61,620 nt of DNA from Micromonospora qiuiae. Lineage in GTDB: Bacteria > Actinomycetota > Actinomycetes > Mycobacteriales > Micromonosporaceae. Within the stretch, counting starts at the first letter, position 1. Each line of letters begins with the position of its first letter. The translations under genes were made by a program, and so were the position numbers. The notes under the pieces were generated by a model. The model saw nothing but the letters and a program-made list of their open reading frames with translations, was not told the origin of the DNA and did not search any database. Positions 17,601-25,460 of the stretch are shown here, piece by piece. The stretch spans positions 1-61,620 of the forward strand of contig NZ_BOPC01000056.1 of assembly GCF_016863555.1 (NCBI RefSeq), in the 5' to 3' direction.

Positions 17601-20020
17601 GGCAGGACGTTCGCCCACTGCTCGCGGACCGGATCGGGCAGCCCGCGTACGGCCGTGAGCCGATCACGGGTCAGCTCGCGGCCGTTGATCTCGCGGCTGT
17701 CGCGTACCGATGAGAGCGGAAGCACCTCGCGTACGCCGATGCGCCGCAGGAAAACCACCCAGTCGGTGACGCGGTCGCCGGCTGGCATAACCTGCGCCGG
17801 GGGTGCCAGCAACCGGCCCGCGAGCGAGTACAGCTCGGCCGACCGGTCCTCTGGAGTGGCCGCGATCGCGGACAGTTCCTTGCTGGTGGTACCCGGCCAG
17901 TCGGACGAGAACAGGCAGTCGCCGGCGGCCATCCAAGTGCCGCTCGCGGTAGGCAGTCGCAGGCCCAGGGTGGCTAGGTCGGTTTTGATGCGGGCACCGC
18001 TGCGGCTCAGGTTGAAGACGAACGTCAGCGCGTCCCGGGCGACCCGCTGCGCGCGGCTGTCCGCGAGCACGGCACGGATGTGTTCGAGGATGCCCCGCGT
18101 CTCGAAGCCGCGCACGAGCCGGTTCTCCTGCAGGAACTTACGCGCCGGGGTCTGTTGCCGGTTGACGTGCCAGGTCAGATCGCCGTGCAGGTAGAACAGC
18201 CGGTTGGACAGGCTTGCCGGCAGCGACAGGTCGGCGCCGGAGTCGATGTCGTCCTCGTCGGCGATCCGCTGGGTCGTCGGCGGGAAGAACGGCGCGGCCT
18301 CCCGGCTCGCGGATGTCTCGCCGGTCCGCCGGCCGGCGCACGGCGCGAGCTCGTTCGAGTCGGTCAGCAGAATGCGCCGCGCCCGCAACGCCTCGGGCGT
18401 CTTTTCGAAGAGGCGCGCGATGTCCGCGTAGGCCTGGTCCCAGTCGCTGATCGGGCGGCGGTCGCGCTGCATCACCGCCATCATCTGCTCGACCCAGCCG
18501 GCCAGGCGCTCCGGCTCTGGCGTCACGTCAAGTCCGAGCCGCGACAGCAGGCTCCTCAGCCGCGCCTGCCGGCGCGTCGGCAATTCCCGCAGGAACTCGG
18601 CGCCGCTGGCTGCTGTCGCGAACGCTGCGGTCAGCATGCCTGTGTCGGGTACGGGCCAGCGCCATGCCGCGGCTGGTGTGAGCCAGCGGCCGGGCGCCTG
18701 TGCGGGCAGCAGTGGACGCTCGTCCAGCGGTCGGCCCTGCTCCTCGGCGCGAGAGGTGAGGAGCCCCAGACGTTCGTCGTCCCAACACAGAAGATCGAGT
18801 ACAGCGGTGGGGACCGCGTTGTCCGGCCAGCCGGTGAGAGCCTCTGCCGCGTCGAGGCAGAGTTGCGCCGCCGAGGTGAGCAGCAGCCGGTTCAGCGGGT
18901 TCGTCTCGTCGATGTCCGTGCGGGACAGGTCGGTGAAGAACGGCGCGTTGAGGTGCCCCGCGAACGGCGACGGCGCCTTGCGGCCCATCGGCAGGAAGGT
19001 GTAACACCGGCCGACGTGCGCGTCCGCGGCCGCGTATGGCACCGCGACCGAGACTTCGATCGTCGCCGTCGACTCGGCATACCTGGGGTCGAGTTGGCGC
19101 CGGTCGATTGCGTCCTGCACCGCTCGCCGGTAGGCGGCCGGCTCGACCGGCCGAGACAGCACCAGATATGTGCCGTTCTCGTCCAACGTCACAAGGTCGC
19201 AGGTGAAGTCACCGGCCACCACCGGCGCGCTGCTGCGTACCCGGGTCAGCACTCGCTCTTCGCTGGCGGAACCGCCCTCTCTCCGGACAGTGACACTTTC
19301 CAGCCGCTTCAGGAACAGCATGAGCGGCACCTCTGACGCTTCGAGCTCGTCGAGGCGCTCGGCCACCGCATCGACGGCGCCCTCGTCGAGCGGCAGCCGC
19401 ACCACGGTGGCATAGCCGTCGGCCCAGAGCGTGGCCACCCGAGCGGGCGTTCCGTCGGCCGGCAACGTGATGCTGTAGAGCGAAACCTCGTCGATGATCT
19501 GCCGAGTGAGCACTGGATCTCCGCCGACCAGCCCTGGCACGTCGTCCTCGGTAGCAAACCGGAAGCAGAACCCCGGCTCTCCGTTGTCCAGCGCGCTGTA
19601 GACCTCCGGAGTCGCGCATATCTGGAGCACGCTCTTGAAGCCGACGCCCTTGTTGCCGATGCCCTCGCCAATCGGCTTGTCGCTCAGCCCGAGTGAGCGG
19701 ATCCGCCGGGCGTTGCTGGCGGTGAACCCGCGCCCAGTGTTGGCGACATAGAGAGTGCCGTGTGTGCCCTCGTCGCGTGCCAGCACCACTGCGATGCGCC
19801 CGCTGCCGGCGTCCGGCGGCTGCGCGTCGTACCCGTTTTGAATCAGCTCGAACAGGAAGCGGCCGCCGTACTCCCGCATCGTCTGGCCGATCATGCTCTT
19901 CTGGCTGCGCGCGAAGTCCTGATCCTCCCGGGTCATCAAATGGGCCTGGACGAGGCGCTCGGCTCCGTCACGCAGCTGCGCGTCGGCCTCGGCGCGTGAA
20001 GCCGGCTCGGTACCTTCCAT
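14684..20020 (-). CDS. Sacsin/Hsp90-like ATPase with C-terminal DUF3883 nuclease-like domain
   Basis: A 1778-residue protein. The N-terminal GHKL (Bergerat) ATPase fold shows the N box (Glu58, Asn62 in FELIQNGYDA), a G1 box NTGRGF (94-99) and a G2 box GIGNKGVGFKS (120-130), as in sacsin-like proteins. The last 140 residues match DUF3883, a PD-(D/E)xK-type fold: Asp1691 in GWDFEV and Glu1704-Val-Lys1706 in YYEVKTT. The 1500 residues between are not recognisable domain by domain. ATG 20020 follows GGGGAG by about 8 nt; the longer frame to 20191 overlaps its neighbour. It is probably co-transcribed with the gene starting at 20705. Such ATPase-nuclease fusions occur in bacterial defence islands; the target is unknown. 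Confidence 0.82.
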   Translation of the reverse strand: MEGTEPASRAEADAQLRDGAERLVQAHLMTREDQDFARSQKSMIGQTMREYGGRFLFELIQNGYDAQPPDAGSGRIAVVLARDEGTHGTLYVANTGRGFTASNARRIRSLGLSDKPIGEGIGNKGVGFKSVLQICATPEVYSALDNGEPGFCFRFATEDDVPGLVGGDPVLTRQIIDEVSLYSITLPADGTPARVATLWADGYATVVRLPLDEGAVDAVAERLDELEASEVPLMLFLKRLESVTVRREGGSASEERVLTRVRSSAPVVAGDFTCDLVTLDENGTYLVLSRPVEPAAYRRAVQDAIDRRQLDPRYAESTATIEVSVAVPYAAADAHVGRCYTFLPMGRKAPSPFAGHLNAPFFTDLSRTDIDETNPLNRLLLTSAAQLCLDAAEALTGWPDNAVPTAVLDLLCWDDERLGLLTSRAEEQGRPLDERPLLPAQAPGRWLTPAAAWRWPVPDTGMLTAAFATAASGAEFLRELPTRRQARLRSLLSRLGLDVTPEPERLAGWVEQMMAVMQRDRRPISDWDQAYADIARLFEKTPEALRARRILLTDSNELAPCAGRRTGETSASREAAPFFPPTTQRIADEDDIDSGADLSLPASLSNRLFYLHGDLTWHVNRQQTPARKFLQENRLVRGFETRGILEHIRAVLADSRAQRVARDALTFVFNLSRSGARIKTDLATLGLRLPTASGTWMAAGDCLFSSDWPGTTSKELSAIAATPEDRSAELYSLAGRLLAPPAQVMPAGDRVTDWVVFLRRIGVREVLPLSSVRDSREINGRELTRDRLTAVRGLPDPVREQWANVLPTTSLTWSPKTPYVAKSPLWWMPGQADWERLTDRVRQHLARQILRGLKGAWAADALTTVWERDRPGDKDPQQRCTPLGAFLSTVAWLPTQRPGQSGGAFARPADCWTFPVRSDDLPPRFAMLLTKPMRDLLDDDTMALRRLTELGLGVWGRDGDAPRLVRHLGALFHTGAVTEMHAAQFHNTYRAAWAACAGRGTEAEPFPPDTQGYLVVNIGGSSTALPIEPDGGDQEPPDVVVASRDDDQSLLRLMADFGWRVLEVDAHPETVTAILRRRLGDRVSRANGVTPIVLLDGDEFGLPAATGARPIVGILPWLTLFVATLLEHQRSQFSRLGQRAFDDTLDALRRVRVTFAHTVEVRLGEETRRLPDRLHGVLPVPHPEHPTLIVEGAESELDWNNLEAMAEPLSYLIGRRDYARTFRWAAERTRRVGVPVAQLADDDVAEICDVTAEDVRTMSRRIQSSLRPVLQRLYPVVAHYLGAEAAAPFDPDSPSVESEQEARDRLTELADRLDHGPDKLFGAALDAPTLAVLHQQLKIPVRELNDTLSSMGGRYPPIDHSAQHAEDFADHLRHHRDSLLDRLRWHRWDRFAAGDPQPDWPQLRRVESLTPDPEWGTTVDVLSTDLMATRVEEELTARLGAQAPTSGPPLSRRSNCAKANAELVDTAASRLAKLVRAWLERHRRPVPAPWTDEALVGPAVRATLDSAGALDFGMLTLPDVLRWLQTLGVWPADMPATDDVDALGLTPDDLDRQKAEERQQRAERERQRRIVNIDDKPFDLNDGFTSLRAALDNSLDGTPAFLATPRRFTGLKETDARSGPGSRLAGGGFGGGGFESELSSLQKLGVGFAGEWFAYRWLERHYGTDFSPECWVSGYRERVFPGTGDDSLGWDFEVPGRRRTWYYEVKTTLAEGGRIELGETQVIAAQENARNRQWRLIVITNVMKENRQIRMLPNPFDPASRGRYRFVGQGLRLEYRWS

Positions 20021-20042
20021 TGGCTGTCTCCCCGGAGTGGAA

Positions 20043-20705
20043 CTACCGCCTCTTGCGTTCCAGGCTGCTGCGGAGGTTCTTCGCGCCCACCTCCGAGACC
20101 CCGGCGTGCGCCAGGGCATATCCCACGGCAGTGTCGACGTCGAGCAGCCCGCCGCGCACCACGGCGTCCAATACCTTGCGGGCGTGCTCACGCTCGTGAC
20201 TTCCGGTCCAGTTGTTGTGCCCGCCGAAGAACACGGCCCGGTCGAGGGCCTTCTGCGCGTCGGGGTCCAGCGCCGGCACCTGGGGATACACCCCAGACAG
20301 GTCCTCTGCCTGGGTCCCGGCAGCCCAGCCGGCCAGCGGGGTCATGGCACTTTCCAGGACCACCAGCGCCGATCCGCGCGCCAAGTCAGCCGCTTGGCGC
20401 AGCGACCGGGCGTCCGGGTGGAACGCCACCACAGCGCCACGTGGCCGGTTTCGGTCGAGCGGGTAGCTGAACCGGTAGCGGTTTGCCAGTCGGTGGACTG
20501 GGCCAGGGCCCCCGTGCGCCTTCGCGGCGTTGTAGAACACCACCGGAGTCACCCCGTCGGCGGCAGCCTGATCCTCGATCCACTGCACCACAATCTGCTC
20601 GAGCTCCTCCCAGCGCTGCAGATTCTCGTCGACGTCAGGGATCCACGCGGCCACCCGCAACAGGCTCGGGTGCTGCCGCCACGGTTCGTCCGGCTGATTG
20701 GTCAC
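20043..20705 (-). CDS. Hypothetical partner of the sacsin-like ATPase
   Basis: A 220-residue soluble protein I do not recognise. It starts at GTG 20705 and ends 22 bp before the ATPase start, so the two form a likely two-gene operon with this gene first. The middle contains a hydrophobic strand followed by conserved-looking charged residues (TPVVFYNAAKAHGG, then RGAVVAFHPDARS), and the C-terminus is a basic helix (LRSSLERKRR). No catalytic motif is evident. Because it precedes a large ATPase-nuclease in the same operon, it may be a recognition or regulatory subunit; that is inference. Confidence 0.65.
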   Translation of the reverse strand: MTNQPDEPWRQHPSLLRVAAWIPDVDENLQRWEELEQIVVQWIEDQAAADGVTPVVFYNAAKAHGGPGPVHRLANRYRFSYPLDRNRPRGAVVAFHPDARSLRQAADLARGSALVVLESAMTPLAGWAAGTQAEDLSGVYPQVPALDPDAQKALDRAVFFGGHNNWTGSHEREHARKVLDAVVRGGLLDVDTAVGYALAHAGVSEVGAKNLRSSLERKRR

Positions 20706-20928
20706 TCCACGCCTCTTTCGTCAGTCACTCGCGACCAAGTGAACCAACAGGGTCCGACATGGAGCCAGCCGTCGAACGGCTTGAGGTTTCCCGGTGCCGT
20801 CGAGGGCGGTCCCTAACCCGGGAGCCGCGGGCGTGTGGCCCCCGAAAGTGTCAGGGGCGGGGTGTCTACTGGAGCCGCCCCTTGCGCGGGGCGGACCGGG
20901 TCAAACTTAGCTGTGAGGAACGGCGCCA
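20706..20928. promoter_or_regulatory. Divergent promoter region with a GC-rich hairpin before the pPIWI-RE operon
   Basis: A perfect 7-bp stem (20875-20881 with 20888-20894, CCGCCCC/GGGGCGG, 6-nt loop) lies about 35 bp upstream of the first pPIWI-RE island gene, and a second weaker CCCC/GGGG pairing lies just before it. The region separates the sacsin-like operon from the pPIWI-RE operon and must contain both promoters. The hairpin may insulate the two units or act in the 5' leader. Confidence 0.4.
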
Positions 20929-22128
20929 ATGGACGTTCTCGCTCAAGTGCCAATCGTTGGCGAGCATCTCGGACGAGATCGGACCCCGGATGACGACTAC
21001 CTGACGGTAATGATGTTGTCCGCCGGACTGGCCGGCATCGTTCAGCGGAGGAAACAGGCGGCGGACGGGTCGGCGAAGGAGGCGGGGTTGTTGCCGGCCC
21101 CGTGGCGGGTGGGCTTCTCGCGTCTGTGGTGGCGTTTCGCCGACCAGGGGCTGCAGCCGCTCGACAGCGACCTCGCCCTGCTGGAGCTCTGTGCGCAGCC
21201 GCTGGCGACGTGGCCTGTGCAGCTCGACCTATCGTTCAATGACCTGCAGAACTGTCTGCTGGCCGACGGTGACCTGACCGAGTTCGCGGTGCAGGGCTCT
21301 CGGCTCGCGCGGCACGACGTGGAGGCCGAGTGGACCGAGAACCAGGTGCACCTGGCCCTGCGGGAAGCCGCGGCCGCGAATGGCTCCTCGGACGAGGAGA
21401 TCGGGGACGCGTACGCGGTGCTGCGGCGCTACCTCATCGACCACGCGGTGGTCGCTGACCGGGAGGTCCGCGGCCTTGAGCGGCGTTTTCCGGCGAAGGA
21501 CAACAGCGGCCAGACGCACGTCCACCGGCTGATCAGCCTCGCTTACCACCCGAGGCCCGCCCGGGCGCCGCAGGAGTTCCTCCTGTGCCCTTCGTGCCGC
21601 AACGTGCTGGTCGATCCATCGGCGTGCTGCGCGACCGCGGGTTGCCCCGGGGGTGCACCGCAGACGTGGACGGCCGTGCCGATGGCGGTGGTCTACGAGC
21701 AGCACCGGGCGACCCGCAAGTACATCCATGATCCGGGCCTGGTGGAGGCGCGGATCATCGACGCGCTGTCGGTCGACTCGCTGGCGCCGGTGGTCAGGGT
21801 TACGCCATATCCGGGAGTCGACGCGCTGGACGTGTTGATCGAGTTCCTGCGCCCAGGCGCGAGTGGCGTGCCGGAGGTTGCCGAGACCTGGGGCGTGGAC
21901 GCAAAGGACCAGGTCAGCGCGCGACTGTTGGGCCGGGGATTCACCTGGCCGCAGGCACCGGCGTGCGACCGGCGGTACCTGGCGCTTCCAGCTCACCGGG
22001 CGGTGCAGCCGGGCTACATCAGCGACCTGGAAGCCGAACTGGACGGGCGGGTCTCGGGCGTGCGCGTGATCGACGAGAACCATCTGGTGGCTCGGGTCAA
22101 GGAGCGGGTGAAGGAGTTGGCCGGGTGA
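20929..22128 (+). CDS. pPIWI-RE island PD-(D/E)xK nuclease-like protein
   Basis: A 399-residue protein, first gene of a three-gene island. A cysteine cluster LCPSC (Cys220, Cys223) with Cys233, Cys234 and Cys239 looks like a zinc ribbon. The C-terminal part has a restriction-endonuclease-like core: Asp298/Asp301 and Glu305 (DALDVLIEF), then Asp324-Ala-Lys326 (WGVDAKDQ). This matches the REase that accompanies pPIWI-RE proteins (the Y-domain/REase component described by Burroughs and colleagues). ATG 20929 has GAGG upstream. The stop overlaps the GTG start of the helicase gene. It probably cuts DNA recognised by the PIWI-RE complex; the assignment relies on synteny as well as motifs. Confidence 0.82.
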   Translation: MDVLAQVPIVGEHLGRDRTPDDDYLTVMMLSAGLAGIVQRRKQAADGSAKEAGLLPAPWRVGFSRLWWRFADQGLQPLDSDLALLELCAQPLATWPVQLDLSFNDLQNCLLADGDLTEFAVQGSRLARHDVEAEWTENQVHLALREAAAANGSSDEEIGDAYAVLRRYLIDHAVVADREVRGLERRFPAKDNSGQTHVHRLISLAYHPRPARAPQEFLLCPSCRNVLVDPSACCATAGCPGGAPQTWTAVPMAVVYEQHRATRKYIHDPGLVEARIIDALSVDSLAPVVRVTPYPGVDALDVLIEFLRPGASGVPEVAETWGVDAKDQVSARLLGRGFTWPQAPACDRRYLALPAHRAVQPGYISDLEAELDGRVSGVRVIDENHLVARVKERVKELAG

Positions 22129-25100
22129 GAGAGACCTCGTCGTGGCGAGACAGCTTGATGAAGCAGATGCGCCGGGAGCAGTTCCCGGAAGCGGTGATGG
22201 CTCGGGACGCGTTCTGCCGAGTCGAGATGGGGCTGCACTTCCTGACGAAGCACTTCCCGGGCGAGCCGGTGGGGGCGCTGCAGCCGCTGCTGTCCGGGTA
22301 CGTCGACCTACCGCCCGAGCTCGTAGCGACGTGCCGGCGGGTGCGGCACCGCATGGGTGACGTGGCCCGGCGCGGCTACTGGCGCAGGCTGCTCAACCAC
22401 TACCTGCGGGTGCCGCAGGAATGGCGGCGCTTCGCCCGCACCGACGCCGCGGACGGGCAGGTCAACGACAACACGGTGTTCACCGTCGCAGGTTCGGCGT
22501 TGTGCCAGGACCGCGTGGCGACGTACGACGCGGCGCTGGCTGACCCGCTGCAGTACAGGTTGACCCCGCCCCGGCCGCCGGCGCCGGCCGGGCGGCGGTA
22601 CGAGTTCCGCGTCGGAGACGGCGTCGAGGTGGTGCACCTGCCGTCGACGCTGCCGCCGGCCCCGCCCGTCGCGCGGCTTTCCCTCGTGCCCCGCCGCTCT
22701 CGGGAACCCTGGACGGTGTCGTTCGAGAAGGAGCTGTTGGAGACGGCGAAGGAGATCGACCGCAGGCTTGTCGGCAAGCCCCACATCACGAACCGGAACT
22801 GGCACAAGCGCCTGACGGAGAACATGCGCTTCAGCTCCGTCGACCGCAACGGTCCCGGCCTGGTCGACAGACCCGAGACGTTCGTGCTCGACGGCGTGTC
22901 CCACATTGTCGGGCTCATGAACTCGGGCAAGACCACGCTCACCGACGTGTTGGCGGTCAACCGGGTGCTGAAGCACGGCAACCGGGTCGGGATGGTCCTG
23001 GGTTCGGTCGGTGACGTCTACGCCAAGGTGTCGTTTCTCCGGTCGATCGGCATCGACGCCGTGCCCCTGATCGGGCGCAGCAACCGAGCCGAGCACGCCG
23101 CACGGTACTGGCGCTCCGCGATCGAGGAAGCTCCCGTCCTCGTTCCCGACGACGACAACCCTGCCGACCCGGCTGCCGCCTACGCCAACGCCTCCTGCCT
23201 GCTGGAACCCTTCCGGCGGTCGGCCAACCCGGACTGGAAGCCGCTGGAGCCGAACGAGTTTCCGTGCCACGGCAAGCTCCGCGATGCCGAGGCAGACGAG
23301 CCGGCCGCCTACGACTGTCCGCTGCTGTCGATCTGCCCGGCGCAGAAGGCTCACCGCGAGATCGCCAACGCGCAGGTCTGGGTCACCACCGCGCAGTGCC
23401 TCATCGCCAGCCGCGCGGAACCGGCTGACGCGTCCATGCGCTGGTTCGAGGCCTTCCAGCCGCACACCGACCTGCTCGTCATCGACGAGGCGGACGCGGT
23501 CCAGCAGGTGCTGGACTCCCGGTTCGTGCAGACCGAGCCCTTGGTGGCTGCGGGCAAGGGCTGGACGCACCGGATGGTCCAGTACACCAACGCCGCCCTG
23601 GACAACCAGAGCATGGCGCCGGCGGCTGATGACGAGGTGGACCGCTGGCACACGCAGCTGCAGATCCACCAGAACGCAGTCTTCGTCCTGAACCGGCTGG
23701 CTTTGTCGCCGTCCGGGCAGCGGCTGAAGGAGTTGCTCGGCGACGCGCCGTTCACGGCGCACTCGCTGTTGCGCCGCGTCGCCCGGGCCCTGTTCGGTCT
23801 GCCCTCGCGCGGTGACGGGGACAAGCGCGTCGAGGACCTCGCCGACGACTTCTACCGCCAGGAGCTGCAGGAATTCGCGGAGAGCCCGCTGAGCGAGCAG
23901 CCGCACAGCCTCGACGAGGTAGTCGCGCAGGTGACCCGCCAGCCGCGGACGGACGCCGCGGTGGCGCTGGCCATTGACGACTGGCTCGACCGGTGGCTGG
24001 AACCGAACATCGAGGCAGGACACGTGCGCCGCGAATGGTTCGACCAGCGTCGCGGCCTGCTGCGCCTGGTCGTCGAGGCAGCGATTTGCGCCGGCCGCAT
24101 CACCACGACCTTCTTCGCGATGACGACGATGTACCCATCGGTGCGGGAGCACCTGCAACTGCCCGACGAGGAAACCTTCTGGGCCGACCAGCCGCCACGC
24201 GACTACCGGCCACTCGTTCCGGAGGCTCCGATGGGCAACATCCTCGCTCTGCGGTGGGCCGACAGCCGCAACGGCGGAGCGTCGCTACAGCTGCTGTGGG
24301 TTCACGGAGTCGGCCGGTGGCTGCTGCACCACGCGCACGACCTCCTCGCCTGCGAGGGCGTGCAGGGCCCCCACGTGGTGCTCACCTCTGCCACCAGCTG
24401 GGCGCCCGGATCGTCGTTCTACCACATCCCCATCGAGCCCACCGCCGTGCTGCGCCCACCCCCCGAGGACGAGACCGCCCTGCGAACGTCACACATGGCG
24501 GTCAAGGCGCAGAGGGCCGGCGCCGATCCGATCTTCGTGTCTGGCAAGACCGGCAGCCGGCGCCACGACGCCCTGCGGCTGCTGGTCACCGCGCTGTGCC
24601 AGCCCGTCGACGGCCGGCCGCGCAGCCTCGTCGACGAGCTGCGGGCGAAGCTGCCCGAGAACCGGCGCAAGATCCTGTTCGTGGTCCTGTCCGGCGACGA
24701 GGCACGCACTGTCGGCGACCACATCAACGCCCGAGTGCCCCAGCTCAGCGCGCGGATCGTCGTACCCGACGCCGCCGACCCCGGCGTCGGCGGCATCCAA
24801 CGCCGTCTCGTCGGGCGCTTCGGCACCGGCGAGGAAGACATTCTCGTCGCCGCCGAGATGTCGATCCAGCGCGGCTACAACATCCTCAACGCCAACGACA
24901 CCGCCGCCCTCGGCGCCGTCATCTACCTGACCCGCTCCCACCCGCCGCCCTTCGACCTGGCCTTCCCCCTGTCACTGGTGAGCCAACTGGCGATGGACCA
25001 CCTCCAACGGCCGCCGGCCGCCGCCCCCGGCGAAGTCGGCAGCCTCGTGAAGCAGCTCCGCTCCACTGCCCGCAAGGTCTGGTTCGACGCCATCGGCCGC

Positions 25101-25460
25101 CCCATCCAGTTCCGCGCCCTCGACCCGCAGGACCGGCGCGTCTTCGTCGCCAACAACCTCGTCCCCATGAGCCAGACCATCGGACGCAGCATCCGGGGCA
25201 ACCAGCCGACCACCGTGCTGCTGTGCGACGCGGCCTTCGCCGAGCGACTCGCCGACCCCGAAGAGAAAACCGCGGACACGGCGCGTACCAGCATCGTCGT
25301 GGCCACCGACCAGTACCTTGGACAACTGCTGGCCACGCCCGCCGACGGCGCGAGCCAGCACCGCCTGCGAGAGCACGCCGTCAACACCGCCGTATGGGGC
25401 CTGATGGGCCACCTGGTCCGCACCAACGACCCCTTCGGATCGAGGAGGACTCCCCGGTGA
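22125..25460 (+). CDS. pPIWI-RE island DinG-like helicase (pPIWI_RE_Z type)
   Basis: 1111 residues from GTG 22125, which overlaps the previous stop (GTGA). Walker A GLMNSGKTT is at residues 263-271 and the DEAD-box-like VIDEADA at 452-458. Four cysteines between them (358, 381, 398 and 404) are spaced as in the iron-sulfur domain of DinG/XPD helicases. The first 230 residues would be the Z domain that precedes the helicase in these islands. The C-terminal helicase half contains KILFVVLSGDEAR and a late QTIGRSIRG, which fits motif VI (Q-x-x-G-R). It likely unwinds DNA for the PIWI-RE protein. Its stop overlaps the PIWI-RE start, so all three genes are translationally coupled. Confidence 0.88.
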   Translation: MRETSSWRDSLMKQMRREQFPEAVMARDAFCRVEMGLHFLTKHFPGEPVGALQPLLSGYVDLPPELVATCRRVRHRMGDVARRGYWRRLLNHYLRVPQEWRRFARTDAADGQVNDNTVFTVAGSALCQDRVATYDAALADPLQYRLTPPRPPAPAGRRYEFRVGDGVEVVHLPSTLPPAPPVARLSLVPRRSREPWTVSFEKELLETAKEIDRRLVGKPHITNRNWHKRLTENMRFSSVDRNGPGLVDRPETFVLDGVSHIVGLMNSGKTTLTDVLAVNRVLKHGNRVGMVLGSVGDVYAKVSFLRSIGIDAVPLIGRSNRAEHAARYWRSAIEEAPVLVPDDDNPADPAAAYANASCLLEPFRRSANPDWKPLEPNEFPCHGKLRDAEADEPAAYDCPLLSICPAQKAHREIANAQVWVTTAQCLIASRAEPADASMRWFEAFQPHTDLLVIDEADAVQQVLDSRFVQTEPLVAAGKGWTHRMVQYTNAALDNQSMAPAADDEVDRWHTQLQIHQNAVFVLNRLALSPSGQRLKELLGDAPFTAHSLLRRVARALFGLPSRGDGDKRVEDLADDFYRQELQEFAESPLSEQPHSLDEVVAQVTRQPRTDAAVALAIDDWLDRWLEPNIEAGHVRREWFDQRRGLLRLVVEAAICAGRITTTFFAMTTMYPSVREHLQLPDEETFWADQPPRDYRPLVPEAPMGNILALRWADSRNGGASLQLLWVHGVGRWLLHHAHDLLACEGVQGPHVVLTSATSWAPGSSFYHIPIEPTAVLRPPPEDETALRTSHMAVKAQRAGADPIFVSGKTGSRRHDALRLLVTALCQPVDGRPRSLVDELRAKLPENRRKILFVVLSGDEARTVGDHINARVPQLSARIVVPDAADPGVGGIQRRLVGRFGTGEEDILVAAEMSIQRGYNILNANDTAALGAVIYLTRSHPPPFDLAFPLSLVSQLAMDHLQRPPAAAPGEVGSLVKQLRSTARKVWFDAIGRPIQFRALDPQDRRVFVANNLVPMSQTIGRSIRGNQPTTVLLCDAAFAERLADPEEKTADTARTSIVVATDQYLGQLLATPADGASQHRLREHAVNTAVWGLMGHLVRTNDPFGSRRTPR

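Noticed and set aside
18080..19336. 418-codon plus-strand frame opposite the sacsin-like gene
   Set aside because: Antisense shadow with no motif; the opposite strand has the ATPase signatures.
23993..25456. Long N-terminal extension of the PIWI-RE frame
   Set aside because: It lies within the helicase gene and reads as Arg/Pro-rich shadow; GTG 25457 has a strong ribosome site and a 4-bp overlap.
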